DNA of 51,698 nucleotides. Source: Deltaproteobacteria bacterium (GTDB lineage: Bacteria > Desulfobacterota > Syntrophia > Syntrophales > JACQWR01). Both the position numbers and the translations under genes were made by a program. The stretch is taken from NCBI GenBank assembly GCA_026388415.1, contig JAPLJV010000054.1, forward strand, positions 1 to 51,698. Reading direction: 5' to 3'. Under the pieces are notes generated by a model, which saw only the letters and a list, made by a program, of their open reading frames with translations, did no database searches and had not been told where the DNA came from. Below are positions 25,960 to 37,010 of the stretch, piece after piece; within the stretch, counting starts at the first letter, position 1, and every line of letters begins with the position of its first letter.

Positions 25960-26586
25960 ATGGGTCTTCTCAACCTGCTGCTAAACAAACCGGCCGTTTT
26001 CTTCATGTTGGCCGTACCTATTTTGTATTCAATTATCATTCATGAACTGGCGCACGGCTGGGTTGCCAACCGCCTGGGCGACCCGACGGCCAAGCTGGCA
26101 GGCCGGTTAAGCCTCAATCCGCTTAAACATCTCGATCCGGTAGGTACGCTGATGCTGCTTTTTTTCGGCTTTGGCTGGGCTAAGCCGGTGCCGATAAACC
26201 TTGGCAATATCCAAAATAAGCGTAAGGGCTTGATCATGGTTTCGGCGGCCGGCATCGCGGCCAATATCGCGTTGGCCTTTGCGGCCCTCTTGGGCGGGCG
26301 GCTTTTATCTCCTTCAGCTCCAGGAGAAATAAAACTGATTCTTTACTATATAGCGCAGATCAATATCATCCTGGCCGCCTTCAACCTGATTCCCATTCCA
26401 CCTCTGGACGGTTCCAAAATCCTCATGGGCTTTATGTCGTCCCGGTTTCAATATTCCTTCTCCCGACTCGAGCCTTATGGATTTTTTATCATCATCGGCT
26501 TGCTCTACATCGGCGCCCTGGACCCGGTAATCGCCTTTTTCCGCTGGATTATCTTATCGTTCATAAGTTTATTGTTAAACAGGTAA
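25960..26586 (+). CDS. Site-2 protease family membrane metallopeptidase (M50)
   Basis: 208 residues of a polytopic S2P-like protease. Zinc motif HELAH (28-32) is in the first membrane helix; NPLKHLDP (53-60) and the third ligand in PIPPLDGSK (145-153, Asp150) complete the active site. About five membrane helices; no PDZ or CBS domain, so it belongs to the short bacterial group whose substrates are mostly unknown. ATG preceded by GGAATAA. Confidence 0.92.
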   Translation: MGLLNLLLNKPAVFFMLAVPILYSIIIHELAHGWVANRLGDPTAKLAGRLSLNPLKHLDPVGTLMLLFFGFGWAKPVPINLGNIQNKRKGLIMVSAAGIAANIALAFAALLGGRLLSPSAPGEIKLILYYIAQINIILAAFNLIPIPPLDGSKILMGFMSSRFQYSFSRLEPYGFFIIIGLLYIGALDPVIAFFRWIILSFISLLLNR

Positions 26587-26670
26587 ATCCTTACCAGGCC
26601 ACATCTCTTTCCCAAATGCATCGCAAGCCCCTGCTTTTCGAAGCAAAAATATCTGTTGCCAAAATATCCC

Positions 26671-26699
26671 TTGACAAGCAATAACAGCCCCCCTATACT
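26671..26699 (+). promoter_or_regulatory. Promoter of the M23-bactofilin pair
   Basis: TTGACA (26671-26676), 17-bp spacer, TATACT (26694-26699). It gives a leader of about 130 bases before the M23 ATG. The rest of the 248-bp spacer shows nothing else I can name. Confidence 0.72.
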
Positions 26700-26834
26700 C
26701 TGCCCCGAAGGCAATATCTCATCAAAAAATCAAACAAACAAAGGTTCTTTTTACCCTCTGCTTTCCAGAGTTGAGCGACAAATCAGTACCATCTATTGAC
26801 TGAGCAATTGTTTTGATTTGAGGGAGGCATCGTC

Positions 26835-27683
26835 ATGGAATTCTATCATAAAATCAGAACGCTATGTCGTAAGGCCGTAACACCTATCACCATCATGCTA
26901 ATCCCCCATGATTACACCCGCAGGACCTTGAATTTAAATGTCCCTGCCATCGCCATCGTCATATCAACTTTTTTTTCGTTTGTCGGCCTCATCTATTTCT
27001 GTTCTCTGATCCCCGATGCCATCCGCTATCGGGATGTAAAACAGCAACTGGTTGATTATTCGAAAAAAGTGTCGGACTTCAACTCCACCCTGTTATCTCT
27101 GAAGAAGGAGGAAAAATATCTTCACGCCCTGGTTTCCCTGGGATCAAAGGCCAAGATCATGGAGAAAGTTGACGCATCAGGCATGGGAGCCTTCGATATC
27201 AATCAGGTTCAACAGCAGATCGAATATTCCCTGCAGACCGTAGGCGCTATCAAAGATTATCTCCGCACCCAGAAGGACCTGTATCTCGCCACTCCTAGAG
27301 GCTTGCCTGTTGCCGGGCCAATTACGTCCTCCTATGGCGGTCGTATCAATCCGATTAACGGACATTCGGAATTCCACCATGGTCTGGATATTTCGGCGAG
27401 CGCGGGTACACCCGTTACGACAACTGCGGATGGCATCGTCAGCTTCGCCGGTTGGAATCGCGGTGGTGGTAAGCTCGTCGTCATCGCTCATGGTCAAGGT
27501 TTCTTTACTTATTATGCCCACAACAGTAAAATTATTGTGGAGGTAGGCCAGAGGGTCAAACGCGGAGAGACCGTCAGCTACACCGGTTCCACCGGCTCTG
27601 CAACTGGAAACCACATCCACTATGAGGTCTGGCGAGAGGGCAAGGCTCGGAATCCGCTGAATTACATGGAGGAAAAGTCCTGA
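26835..27683 (+). CDS. M23-family peptidoglycan endopeptidase, membrane-anchored
   Basis: 282 residues. One membrane helix (38-58) is followed by a coiled-coil (65-150) and a C-terminal LytM/M23 zinc domain with HxxxD (His181, Asp185 in FHHGLDIS) and HxH (His260, His262 in GNHIHYEV). Such proteins cut peptide cross-links in the periplasm; both zinc motifs are intact, so it is probably active rather than an EnvC-like activator. GAGGGAGG precedes the ATG. The stop overlaps the bactofilin start (TGATG), implying joint function. Confidence 0.93.
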   Translation: MEFYHKIRTLCRKAVTPITIMLIPHDYTRRTLNLNVPAIAIVISTFFSFVGLIYFCSLIPDAIRYRDVKQQLVDYSKKVSDFNSTLLSLKKEEKYLHALVSLGSKAKIMEKVDASGMGAFDINQVQQQIEYSLQTVGAIKDYLRTQKDLYLATPRGLPVAGPITSSYGGRINPINGHSEFHHGLDISASAGTPVTTTADGIVSFAGWNRGGGKLVVIAHGQGFFTYYAHNSKIIVEVGQRVKRGETVSYTGSTGSATGNHIHYEVWREGKARNPLNYMEEKS

Positions 27684-28075
27684 TGTTTATTAGAAAAGCA
27701 GACAGGCTGAAAATGGTTCTGGGAGAAAATTCGAAAATCACAGGAGACGTTGAATCTCCGGGAACAATCCTTGTTGAAGGGACGATCCTGGGCAATGTGC
27801 AGGGCGAAAAAGTCATTCTGGGCGAGAAAGCCTATATCCAGGGTGATATTTCCGCGAACTGCATTTCCATTGCCGGAAAGATTGAAGGTAACCTGCTGGG
27901 GACGGAAAGCATCAAAATCAAGAGCACGGCCAAAATTACCGGGGATATTTTGACGAAAAGCATTTCCATCATGGATGGCGCGATCTTTAACGGTATGTGC
28001 CGCATGGACAACGCCCTGTCAGGGCGAGGCGTGGAATCGGATAAGAATGTCATCGAGTTCGGCGCCGCCGAGTGA
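27683..28075 (+). CDS. Bactofilin
   Basis: 130 residues of regular beta-helix repeats (GDVESPGTILVEGTILGN, GEKAYIQGDISANCISIAGK and so on) flanked by short unstructured ends, the standard bactofilin layout. Bactofilins polymerise without nucleotide and scaffold cell-wall enzymes. The directly coupled upstream M23 peptidase is its likely client, as in the Helicobacter CcmA-Csd1 case. No transmembrane segment. Confidence 0.93.
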   Translation: MFIRKADRLKMVLGENSKITGDVESPGTILVEGTILGNVQGEKVILGEKAYIQGDISANCISIAGKIEGNLLGTESIKIKSTAKITGDILTKSISIMDGAIFNGMCRMDNALSGRGVESDKNVIEFGAAE

Positions 28076-28114
28076 TAAAAGCTTACTATTCTTGATGACC
28101 AGTAAAGGGGGGCT

Positions 28115-29152
28115 TCATCCCATGCGGAAGGCCTCCAGCCGTGCTGCGGAAAATTTCTCGTGAACTGAAAAAAAGGTTTCTTCTCCGCCGCAAACCTTTT
28201 TCTTAATCAGATAAGTGTCATGCTCCTCCTGACAGTAGCGGGCCAGAATCTCCCCGACTACGGTATCATCATCGTCATGGCTGGATTCAGGCACGTAGGC
28301 CGTGGGGCCGCGGAAGTCCTCGGGTAGAAAGATAGTCGCAGCGGGGACACCTTTGTTGGAAAGGTGTCCCCACGCCAGCAGGGCAATCTTTTCGTTTTCC
28401 TCGTGATTCCTACCCAGAATTATTTTCAGATCGTTCTCCAGCCGGAAGTGCCGGCCAATTTTCAGAAACTGTAAGTCATTAAAATCATAATCGGGCACGT
28501 GGGCGAAAAGATCGCGCAGTCGCACCGCCATGATGGGATCGGTGAGCATACAGCCGCCTGCCGGGCAGGGATAATCCTTGACCCCCAGGTCCCGGGCCAG
28601 CGCTATCTGCACCTTCCGCGATCTTCCGGAAACAGCCAGGAGCTTCTCCCGATCAACCACGCCCTCCTGCTCTGGCCTCGTCGGGGGAAAATGCTGCGCC
28701 GACAGCGGTCGCAAAATAAGACCGGCCAGGCCGCTTTCCTTTTCGATCAGCTCGATTTGCTGGCGGCGCTGCGACATGGGGCGCTGACCGATTACCTCGC
28801 CCGTGATGACAAAAGACGCCCCCAGTTCGGGCATCATTTCTTTGGCCTTCCTGAGCATGTAGATACGGCAATCAATGCAGGGATTCATGCCCCGGCCATG
28901 GCCATGCGGCGGATTTTCCACGAGCCGCATGTAATCCATGCCCTTCGCGATAACACGGATCGGAATCCCGAATTCACTCGCCACTTTGCCGGCCTGGTGC
29001 TGACAGCCGGCCTTATGGGAGCTGCAATTGCAGAAGGGGCTCGTAAAGTTCAGGGCCGTGACCGCGATCCCCTGGTCAACCATCATCTTGACTGCCAGCG
29101 TGCTGTCCAGGCCACCGGAAAGCAGGGCCAAGGCGTTATTATTTATTGGCAT
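28115..29152 (-). CDS. PP-loop ATP pyrophosphatase, tRNA-thiolation type (ThiI/MnmA-like)
   Basis: 345 residues with the N-type PP-loop SGGLDSTL (12-19) and many cysteines: CNC and C50 near the N-terminus, PCIDC (91-95) and CPAGGC (196-201). It activates a substrate by adenylation for sulfur transfer, probably on tRNA. The C-terminal part (KIGRHFRLENDLKIILGRN, 231-249, onward) resembles an NFACT-R-like RNA-binding end. It is the last gene of the sulfur operon and starts at the cysE stop (TGATG). Residues 261-270 (WGHLSNKGVP) are encoded by a palindromic repeat (28343-28371). Confidence 0.85.
   Translation of the reverse strand: MPINNNALALLSGGLDSTLAVKMMVDQGIAVTALNFTSPFCNCSSHKAGCQHQAGKVASEFGIPIRVIAKGMDYMRLVENPPHGHGRGMNPCIDCRIYMLRKAKEMMPELGASFVITGEVIGQRPMSQRRQQIELIEKESGLAGLILRPLSAQHFPPTRPEQEGVVDREKLLAVSGRSRKVQIALARDLGVKDYPCPAGGCMLTDPIMAVRLRDLFAHVPDYDFNDLQFLKIGRHFRLENDLKIILGRNHEENEKIALLAWGHLSNKGVPAATIFLPEDFRGPTAYVPESSHDDDDTVVGEILARYCQEEHDTYLIKKKVCGGEETFFSVHEKFSAARLEAFRMG
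28343..28371. repeat. In-frame palindrome inside the PP-loop gene
   Basis: Perfect 12-bp arms GGGGACACCTTT (28343-28354) and its complement (28360-28371) around five bases. The GGGGACACCTT core is shared with the intergenic hairpin at 32801-32857. It encodes ten residues in frame and does not break the gene. Confidence 0.75.
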
Positions 29153-29901
29153 CAGATACCCGCACCTGTTTCAAATTCTTCCGTTAAAGAAAAAATCGCT
29201 TTAATTTCACGCTTTTTGTCTTCCACGTACCTGTCTATTTCCACCTTGATGCCCTGCATATGCTCCACATCTCCGAGTCTTTCTTCAATGGTATCAATCT
29301 GTTTGCTGATGAATTTAAAGGCATCGGCAATTGGGTCGGGCAGACGGTTATGGCCGAAATCCGTGAGCTCCTTGGCCGAATAACCCACGCCTATCCGGGC
29401 CGGAACACCTACGGCCACGGAATTTGCCGGTACATTCCTCACCACCAGCGAAGCGGCGCCAACCTTGGCGCCATCGCCGATAGTGATGGGACCCAGAATA
29501 ATGGTGCCTGCGCCGATCATGACATTATGGCCGATGGTGGGATGACGCTTCTCCTTTTTGAGGCTCACTCCGCCAAGCACAACTCCTTGATAAAGCAGGA
29601 CATCATCGCCGATTTCCGTCGTCTCGCCGACCACCACACCGGAACCGTGATCTATGAAAAAACGCCGGCCGATTTTCGCTCCCGGATGTATTTCGATGCC
29701 GGTGAGAAATCGGCCGAGGTGTGAGATGATGCGAGCCGTCAAATAGAAGGCATGCCGCCAAAGAAAGTTAGACACCCGGTACATCCAGAGGGCGTGCAAG
29801 CCCGGGTAGCATAAAATAACCTCCAGGATGCCGCGAGCCGCCGGGTCCTTCTTGAAGACGGTCTGGACATCCTCTTTTACGATCGAGAAAAAATTATTCA
29901 C
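29152..29901 (-). CDS. cysE: Serine O-acetyltransferase (CysE), GTG start
   Basis: Makes O-acetylserine from serine and acetyl-CoA, the acceptor for CysK. 249 residues starting at a GTG with AAGGG seven bases upstream. It has the short N-terminal helical domain and the hexapeptide beta-helix with [20 protein letters not shown] (catalytic Asp-His near 88-89), [16 protein letters not shown] and GVPARI. A charged C-terminal tail of about 60 residues extends beyond the core. In the sulfur operon, 44 bases after metW. Confidence 0.95.
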   Translation of the reverse strand: MNNFFSIVKEDVQTVFKKDPAARGILEVILCYPGLHALWMYRVSNFLWRHAFYLTARIISHLGRFLTGIEIHPGAKIGRRFFIDHGSGVVVGETTEIGDDVLLYQGVVLGGVSLKKEKRHPTIGHNVMIGAGTIILGPITIGDGAKVGAASLVVRNVPANSVAVGVPARIGVGYSAKELTDFGHNRLPDPIADAFKFISKQIDTIEERLGDVEHMQGIKVEIDRYVEDKKREIKAIFSLTEEFETGAGI

Positions 29902-29945
29902 AAAAATACCCTTGTTGGTTGTCTGTAACTCCTAACTCTTAATTT

Positions 29946-30542
29946 TTACTGCCTCGCCAATACAAAGATGGCATTCAGGGCAAAGAGGTTCGGCCAAAAA
30001 TTTATTATCTTTTGCTCACCCAGATAATAAGCCTTCAATATCTGGACATCTTTTTGCTGACAAAATTCCCGGAAATCGCTGAGGCTCAGGCTGCGCACGT
30101 TGGGGGTGTTGTACCAGTGATGGGGCAACGCCTTCGTCATGGGCGCCCGCCCCCGCAAAAAGAGCCGGAAACGGGCCGCAATGTGGGCGAAGTTAGGAAA
30201 GCCGACAATGACCTTGCCGCCGACGCGCAGCGCTTCATGAATGATATAGTCAACCTGCGTCACCTCCTGCATGCTCTGGTTCAGGATGACGTAATCGAAG
30301 GATTTATCGGGATACTCCACGAGGCCACTTTCGATATCGCTGTTGAAGACGCTCAACCCCTTTTTAACGCACTGGTAGATTGCCTCGTCGTCAAACTCGA
30401 TCCCCTGCACCTTGGCATTCTTGTCGCGGACCAGGTGGTAGAGCAGATCGCCGCTGCCGCAGCCCAGATCCAGAACGCGAGCGCCGGGTTCGACGATTTC
30501 GTAGATAATCTTGTAGTCAAGACGCAGGGACTCAGCCGCCAT
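29946..30542 (-). CDS. metW: Methionine biosynthesis protein MetW
   Basis: 198 residues with a class I methyltransferase fold ([15 protein letters not shown], 20-34). MetW proteins pair with MetX and are needed for methionine synthesis in many proteobacteria, probably by activating the acyltransferase; methyl transfer has not been shown to matter. The gene overlaps the end of metX by 11 bases, the usual metXW arrangement. Confidence 0.93.
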   Translation of the reverse strand: MAAESLRLDYKIIYEIVEPGARVLDLGCGSGDLLYHLVRDKNAKVQGIEFDDEAIYQCVKKGLSVFNSDIESGLVEYPDKSFDYVILNQSMQEVTQVDYIIHEALRVGGKVIVGFPNFAHIAARFRLFLRGRAPMTKALPHHWYNTPNVRSLSLSDFREFCQQKDVQILKAYYLGEQKIINFWPNLFALNAIFVLARQ

Positions 30543-31683
30543 CAGAACTTGTCACCTCGTAACCATTGAATGTTTTATCAATAAAATGCCTGACCAATTC
30601 CTTCATTTCTCCCAATTCCACTAAAAAGGCGTCATGGCCGTAGGTGGAACGCAGTTCGCAGTACGTGGCATCCACATGTCTGGTCTTGAGCTGCCTGACG
30701 ATATCCTGGGACTGGTAGGAGGGGTAGAGCCAATCCGACTTGAAGGAGATAACGAGAAAGCGCGTCTCCACCGTTGCCCCCTCCGGGATAAGCTTGCCTC
30801 CGGAAAGATCGAAGTAATCCATAGCCTTAGTGATGTAGAGATAGGAATTGGCATCAAAACGCTTGACAAAGCTGTCCCCCTTGTAGCGCAGGTAGCCCTC
30901 TACCTCAAAATCGGCCGCAAATTTGAAAGCAACGTTGGTGTTTTTCCGCCGGCGCGAGAATTTCTCCTCCATGGATTTATCGCTCATAAAGGTGATATGG
31001 CCGATCATCCGCGCCAGCGCCAGCCCTCTTTCCGGCTGGCCATAGTCATAATAATCTCCGTCGCGCCATGAGGTGTCGGCCATTATGGACTGCCGCACCA
31101 CCTCGTTAAAGGCAATCTGCTGCGGGGAATGCTTCGTAGTCGTGGCAATGGGAATGGCCGAACGCACCATCTCCGGATAAGCGGCCACCCACTGCAGAAC
31201 TTGCATCCCGCCCATGGAACCGCCGGCCACGCAAAGCATTTTTTTTATGCCCAAGTGAACGATCAGGTGCCGCTGCGCCTTTACCATGTCGGCAATCGTA
31301 ATGCCCGGGAAATTAAGGGCATAGGGGCGGCCGGAATCGGGATTGGCGGCGTAGGGCCCCGTGCTTCCCTTGCAGCCGCCGATAACATTGGAACAAATGA
31401 CAAAATACCTGTCAGTATCGAAGGCCTTGCCGGGACCGATCATGGCGTCCCACCACCCGGGGTCTTTTTCTCCCTCATGATAACCGGCCGCATGGGCATC
31501 GGCGGAAAGGGCATGGAGAACCAAAACGGCATTGCTTTTATCGCCGTTCAATTTCCCATAGGTCTCATAAGCCAGCGTGACCGGCCCCAGCGCGCCCCCG
31601 AATTCCAGCGGCATTTCCTGGGGCGGTTCGGCAAAGGTAAAATATTTTACCGAGACTTTCCCGATGTTTCCTTCTTTAGTCAT
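30532..31683 (-). CDS. metX: Homoserine O-acetyltransferase (MetX)
   Basis: Alpha/beta-hydrolase-fold acyltransferase that activates homoserine. 383 residues with the nucleophile elbow GGSMGGMQ (Ser156), LHALSADAH near 56-64, and the C-terminal catalytic His in YGHDAFLVE. Family members use acetyl- or succinyl-CoA; the neighbouring MetY favours O-acetylhomoserine as product. A MITE-like element lies in the spacer upstream. Confidence 0.94.
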   Translation of the reverse strand: MTKEGNIGKVSVKYFTFAEPPQEMPLEFGGALGPVTLAYETYGKLNGDKSNAVLVLHALSADAHAAGYHEGEKDPGWWDAMIGPGKAFDTDRYFVICSNVIGGCKGSTGPYAANPDSGRPYALNFPGITIADMVKAQRHLIVHLGIKKMLCVAGGSMGGMQVLQWVAAYPEMVRSAIPIATTTKHSPQQIAFNEVVRQSIMADTSWRDGDYYDYGQPERGLALARMIGHITFMSDKSMEEKFSRRRKNTNVAFKFAADFEVEGYLRYKGDSFVKRFDANSYLYITKAMDYFDLSGGKLIPEGATVETRFLVISFKSDWLYPSYQSQDIVRQLKTRHVDATYCELRSTYGHDAFLVELGEMKELVRHFIDKTFNGYEVTSSDGG

Positions 31684-31724
31684 GCTCTATAAAAACCTTC
31701 ACAAAAAGATTATTCCTACGGGGC

Positions 31725-31845
31725 AATTGCAAAAGTCGTATAAATGCACAGCACGTCATTCCGGCGGAAGCCGGAATCCAGAAATTTAAATGTGTTACAA
31801 AAACACTGGACACCGTTTTTCACCGGTGTGACGACTTTTGCAATT
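31725..31845. mobile_element. 121-bp MITE-like element
   Basis: Perfect 15-bp terminal inverted repeats AATTGCAAAAGTCGT (31725-31739) and ACGACTTTTGCAATT (31831-31845). Inside lies a CGTCATTCCGG..CCGGAAT palindrome and a CACCG..CGGTG palindrome. It has no coding capacity and fills the cysK-metX spacer, ending five bases from the cysK stop. I see no clear target-site duplication. The internal CGTCATTCCGG is shared with the hairpin at 43858-43885. Confidence 0.7.
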
Positions 31846-31850
31846 ACCTC

Positions 31851-32777
31851 CTACTTTTGAAAAAGCCAGGTTGATAGATACCTTTCCCCCGAATCGGGCA
31901 AAAGGGCCACGATCACTTTGCCTTCCGCCTCCGGTCGTTTGGCCACTGCCAAGGCGGCCCACATGGCCCCGCCGCTGGAAATACCCACCAGGATGCCTTC
32001 TTCACTCGCCAGACGGCGCGCCATCTCGCCCGAATCTTCGTGGGATATCTGCATAATTTCATCAATGACATCACGCTTCAATATCCCGGGCACAAAACCG
32101 GCCCCGAGCCCCTGAATCTTGTGGATTCCCGGCTTGCCGCCCGACAGGACGGGGGAGTCCGCAGGTTCAAGGCCGACGATCTTAACAGAAGGCCGCCGGG
32201 CTTTCAATACCTCTCCTACCCCCGTGACGGTGCCCCCCGTGCCGATCCCGGAAACAAAATAATCTATCTGCCCGTCCGTATCGCGCCAGATTTCTTCCGC
32301 TGTCGTTTTGCGATGGATCTCCGGATTGGCGGGGTTGTTAAACTGCTGCGGAATAAAACTGTAATCGGTGCTGTCTGCCAGCTCCGTGGCCTTCTCAATG
32401 GCCCCTTTCATCCCCCGGGCGCCTTCCGTCAGCACCAGTTCCGCACCGAGAATTTTTAACAGGTGCCTCCGCTCGAGACTCATGGTATCGGGCATCGTCA
32501 GGATTAGCTTGTAACCCTTGGCGGCGCACACAACAGCCAGCGCCACGCCCGTATTCCCGCTCGTCGGTTCAATAATAACCGAATCCTTGTTCAGCAATCC
32601 GTCCCGCTCGGCGGCCTCGATCATCGCCACCCCGATCCGGTCCTTCACACTCGAAAGGGGATTGAATGATTCCAGCTTTACCAGAATTGTTGCCTTAAGT
32701 CCCGCAGTTATTTTGTTAATTCTCACCAGCGGCGTATTGCCGATGGTTTGGGTAATATCACTGAATATTTTCGCCAT
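31851..32777 (-). CDS. cysK: Cysteine synthase (CysK)
   Basis: PLP-dependent O-acetylserine sulfhydrylase, 308 residues. PLP lysine Lys45 is in [11 protein letters not shown], the phosphate-binding TSGNTG lies near 70-75, and [10 protein letters not shown] near 175-184. AAGGAGGGG precedes the ATG. It uses the product of cysE downstream in the same operon; the two can also form the cysteine-synthase complex, though the CysE C-terminus here is not the classic isoleucine-ended peptide context I could verify (it does end in Ile). Confidence 0.96.
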   Translation of the reverse strand: MAKIFSDITQTIGNTPLVRINKITAGLKATILVKLESFNPLSSVKDRIGVAMIEAAERDGLLNKDSVIIEPTSGNTGVALAVVCAAKGYKLILTMPDTMSLERRHLLKILGAELVLTEGARGMKGAIEKATELADSTDYSFIPQQFNNPANPEIHRKTTAEEIWRDTDGQIDYFVSGIGTGGTVTGVGEVLKARRPSVKIVGLEPADSPVLSGGKPGIHKIQGLGAGFVPGILKRDVIDEIMQISHEDSGEMARRLASEEGILVGISSGGAMWAALAVAKRPEAEGKVIVALLPDSGERYLSTWLFQK

Positions 32778-32800
32778 TTTCCCCTCCTTAAAAGGGGGCC

Positions 32801-32857
32801 GTAATTAGGGGACACCTTACTAATTTTTTCAAAATTAGTAAGGTGTCCCCTAATTAC
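32801..32857. repeat. 57-bp hairpin repeat with 27-bp arms
   Basis: Perfect 27-bp inverted arms starting GTAATTAGGGGACACC around a three-base centre (32828-32830). A further partial unit AAGGTGTCCCCTTATTAC follows at 32858-32875 and runs into the metY stop. It sits between metY and cysK in the sulfur operon. GGGGACACC units of this type look REP-like; no transposase is near. Confidence 0.85.
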
Positions 32858-32871
32858 AAGGTGTCCCCTTA

Positions 32872-34946
<2,075 letters not shown>

Positions 34947-34957
34947 TGTACTAACAC

Positions 34958-35866
34958 CTACCCCTGAAATTCCAGCATTCTCGTGATGCTGCTTCTCGCC
35001 CGCGCCATAATCTCCGGCGGCACTTCAATCTTAAACGTCATTTCTTCCAGCGACCAAAGTACTTTTTCCAGCGTCGTCCGTTTCATATTCGGACAAATAG
35101 CCAGATCAGAGACACGATAAAAGATCTTATCGGGATTTTCCTTCTGCATCCGGTGGAGAATGCCGATCTCCGTCCCCACAATAAACTCCCTGGCCTCATC
35201 GTCTCGGGCGTAGCTGCTCATCCCGCCCGTCGAAAGCACGCGATCAGCCAGGGCAATCACTTCCGGCCGGTTTTCGGGATGGACAATGACCTTGGCCGCG
35301 GGATGCAGGCGCTGCTGCTCTAAAATAGCCTCCGGCAAAATACGGGCATGGGTCGGGCAAAACCCTTTCCAAACGATAAATTTCCGCCCCGTCTGGGCGG
35401 CCACATAATGGGCCAGATACTTGTCGGGGACAAAAATGACCTCTTCATCAGCCGCGAAGGCCTCCAGGGCAATCTTTTCGGCATTCGACGAGGTGCAGCA
35501 GATGTCGCACTCCGCCTTTACCTCCGCCGAAGTATTCACGTAACACATCACCTTGGCGCGGGGGTGCTGGGCCTTTAACTTGCGGAGCTGGTCGGCATTG
35601 ATCATATCGGCCATGGGGCAGGCGGAATCCTTGTCCGGCAACAGCACCGTCTTCCCCGGAGAAAGAATCTTGGCCGTCTCGGCCATGAAATGAACGCCGC
35701 AAAAGACGATCACCTCGGCGTCGGTCCGGGAGGCCTGAACGCTTAAGCCCAGAGAATCGCCAACATAATCGGCAATGTCCTGCACTTCCGGGAGTTGATA
35801 GTTATGGGCCAGGATGACGGCCTTCTTTTCTCGGCGTAATTTGTTTATCCTTTCAACAAGTTCCAT
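34958..35866 (-). CDS. nadA: Quinolinate synthase (NadA)
   Basis: [4Fe-4S] enzyme condensing iminoaspartate and dihydroxyacetone phosphate to quinolinate for NAD synthesis. 302 residues from the ATG at 35866 (MELVERINKL) with GAGGT upstream; the frame is open 12 codons more but lies in mnmA. Cluster cysteines Cys83 (DSACPMAD), Cys170 (KGFCPTHA) and Cys258 (AICPNMK) match the three expected ligands. It overlaps mnmA by 14 bases. Confidence 0.96.
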   Translation of the reverse strand: MELVERINKLRREKKAVILAHNYQLPEVQDIADYVGDSLGLSVQASRTDAEVIVFCGVHFMAETAKILSPGKTVLLPDKDSACPMADMINADQLRKLKAQHPRAKVMCYVNTSAEVKAECDICCTSSNAEKIALEAFAADEEVIFVPDKYLAHYVAAQTGRKFIVWKGFCPTHARILPEAILEQQRLHPAAKVIVHPENRPEVIALADRVLSTGGMSSYARDDEAREFIVGTEIGILHRMQKENPDKIFYRVSDLAICPNMKRTTLEKVLWSLEEMTFKIEVPPEIMARARSSITRMLEFQG

Positions 35867-36914
35867 ATAATACCTCTTCGATGACTCCGCCCCCGAGAAC
35901 ACAATCGCCCTGGTAAAAAACCACTGCCTGACCGGGGGTAATCGCCTCTTCCGCCTCCTGAAATAAAACCGTTATCTTATCGCCATTCCAGACCAAAGTG
36001 CATTTTGCCGGCTTCCGGCGGTATCTGATTTTGGCTTCCACCTCCGCCGGCCAACTGTCCGTCAGGACATTCAAATCTCCCGCGACGAGCCCCGCGGCCT
36101 TCAAAGCTGACTTCTCGCCCACGATCAGGCGATTGTCCTCTGCATCAATTGCCACCACATAAAGCGGCGCCCGATGCGCAATCCCGAGACCGCTTCTCTG
36201 CCCGATGGTATAATAAACAATCCCGCGGTGCGTCCCCAATTTTAGCCCGGTCTGATCTACGATGGGCCCCGGACAAACCGTCTCCATACGCCGGGCGACA
36301 AAGTCTGGATAGCTGTCCCGGTTCACGAAGCAAAGATCCTGGCTTTCCGCCTTTTCCGCCACGGGCAGACCGGCCTTCAAGGCCATGCCGCGTACCTCCG
36401 CCTTAGTCAGATCGGCCAGCGGAAAAAGAATCCGGCTGAGCGCTTCATAAGGCATAGCATAGAGAAAATAGGTCTGATCCTTCACCTTATCCCGCGGCTT
36501 CTTTAAAAGAAAACGCTCTTTCTCCCGCGTAATTGCAGCGTAATGCCCCGTGGCCAGGTAATCAAAACCCAGAGCCGTCGCCTTCTGCAAAAGGCTTCCG
36601 AATTTCAGGAAGCGGTTACAGTCAATACAGGGATTCGGCGTCCGGCCCCGGCTGTATTCGGCGACGAACTTGCCGATCACCTGCTCTTCCATCTCCTGGG
36701 AAAAATCAAATACGTAATGGGGAAGATGGAGGCGATCGCAGACCCGCCGGGCATCATCAACAGCATCGAGGCCGCAACATCTCTTCTCCCCGCTCATCTC
36801 GACGCCCAGGCACATGGTTACGCCCGTGACTTCATAACCCTCGTTTTTCAAGAGCAGAGCGGCCACGGAAGAATCAACGCCGCCGCTCATCGCCACCATT
36901 ACTTTTTCCGCCAC
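35853..36914 (-). CDS. mnmA: tRNA-specific 2-thiouridylase (MnmA), GTG start
   Basis: Adds sulfur to U34 of Lys, Glu and Gln tRNAs using ATP and IscS-derived persulfide. 353 residues from a GTG; an ATG five codons in is an alternative. PP-loop SGGVDSSV (10-17), catalytic Cys96 in NPCIDCN and Cys195 in SQDLCFV, DQTYFLY and GIAHRAPLYV are all present. The upstream spacer to iscS holds copy B of the nested palindrome. Confidence 0.96.
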   Translation of the reverse strand: MAEKVMVAMSGGVDSSVAALLLKNEGYEVTGVTMCLGVEMSGEKRCCGLDAVDDARRVCDRLHLPHYVFDFSQEMEEQVIGKFVAEYSRGRTPNPCIDCNRFLKFGSLLQKATALGFDYLATGHYAAITREKERFLLKKPRDKVKDQTYFLYAMPYEALSRILFPLADLTKAEVRGMALKAGLPVAEKAESQDLCFVNRDSYPDFVARRMETVCPGPIVDQTGLKLGTHRGIVYYTIGQRSGLGIAHRAPLYVVAIDAEDNRLIVGEKSALKAAGLVAGDLNVLTDSWPAEVEAKIRYRRKPAKCTLVWNGDKITVLFQEAEEAITPGQAVVFYQGDCVLGGGVIEEVLYGTC

Positions 36915-36951
36915 GCCGTTTCTCTTCCCCTTAGCCCCGCTAACCGGGATA

Positions 36952-37010
36952 AGTAAGTTAACGAAATTATTTCTTGCCGGAAAAACGCAAGAAATAATTT
37001 CTAACTTACT
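36952..37010. repeat. Nested palindrome, copy B of a three-copy family
   Basis: Outer arms AGTAAGTTA (36952-36960) and TAACTTACT (37002-37010); inner arms AAATTATTTCTTGC (36964-36977) and complement (36987-37000) around nine bases. Its right end overlaps the iscS stop codon, so it abuts or invades the gene end. Confidence 0.85.
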
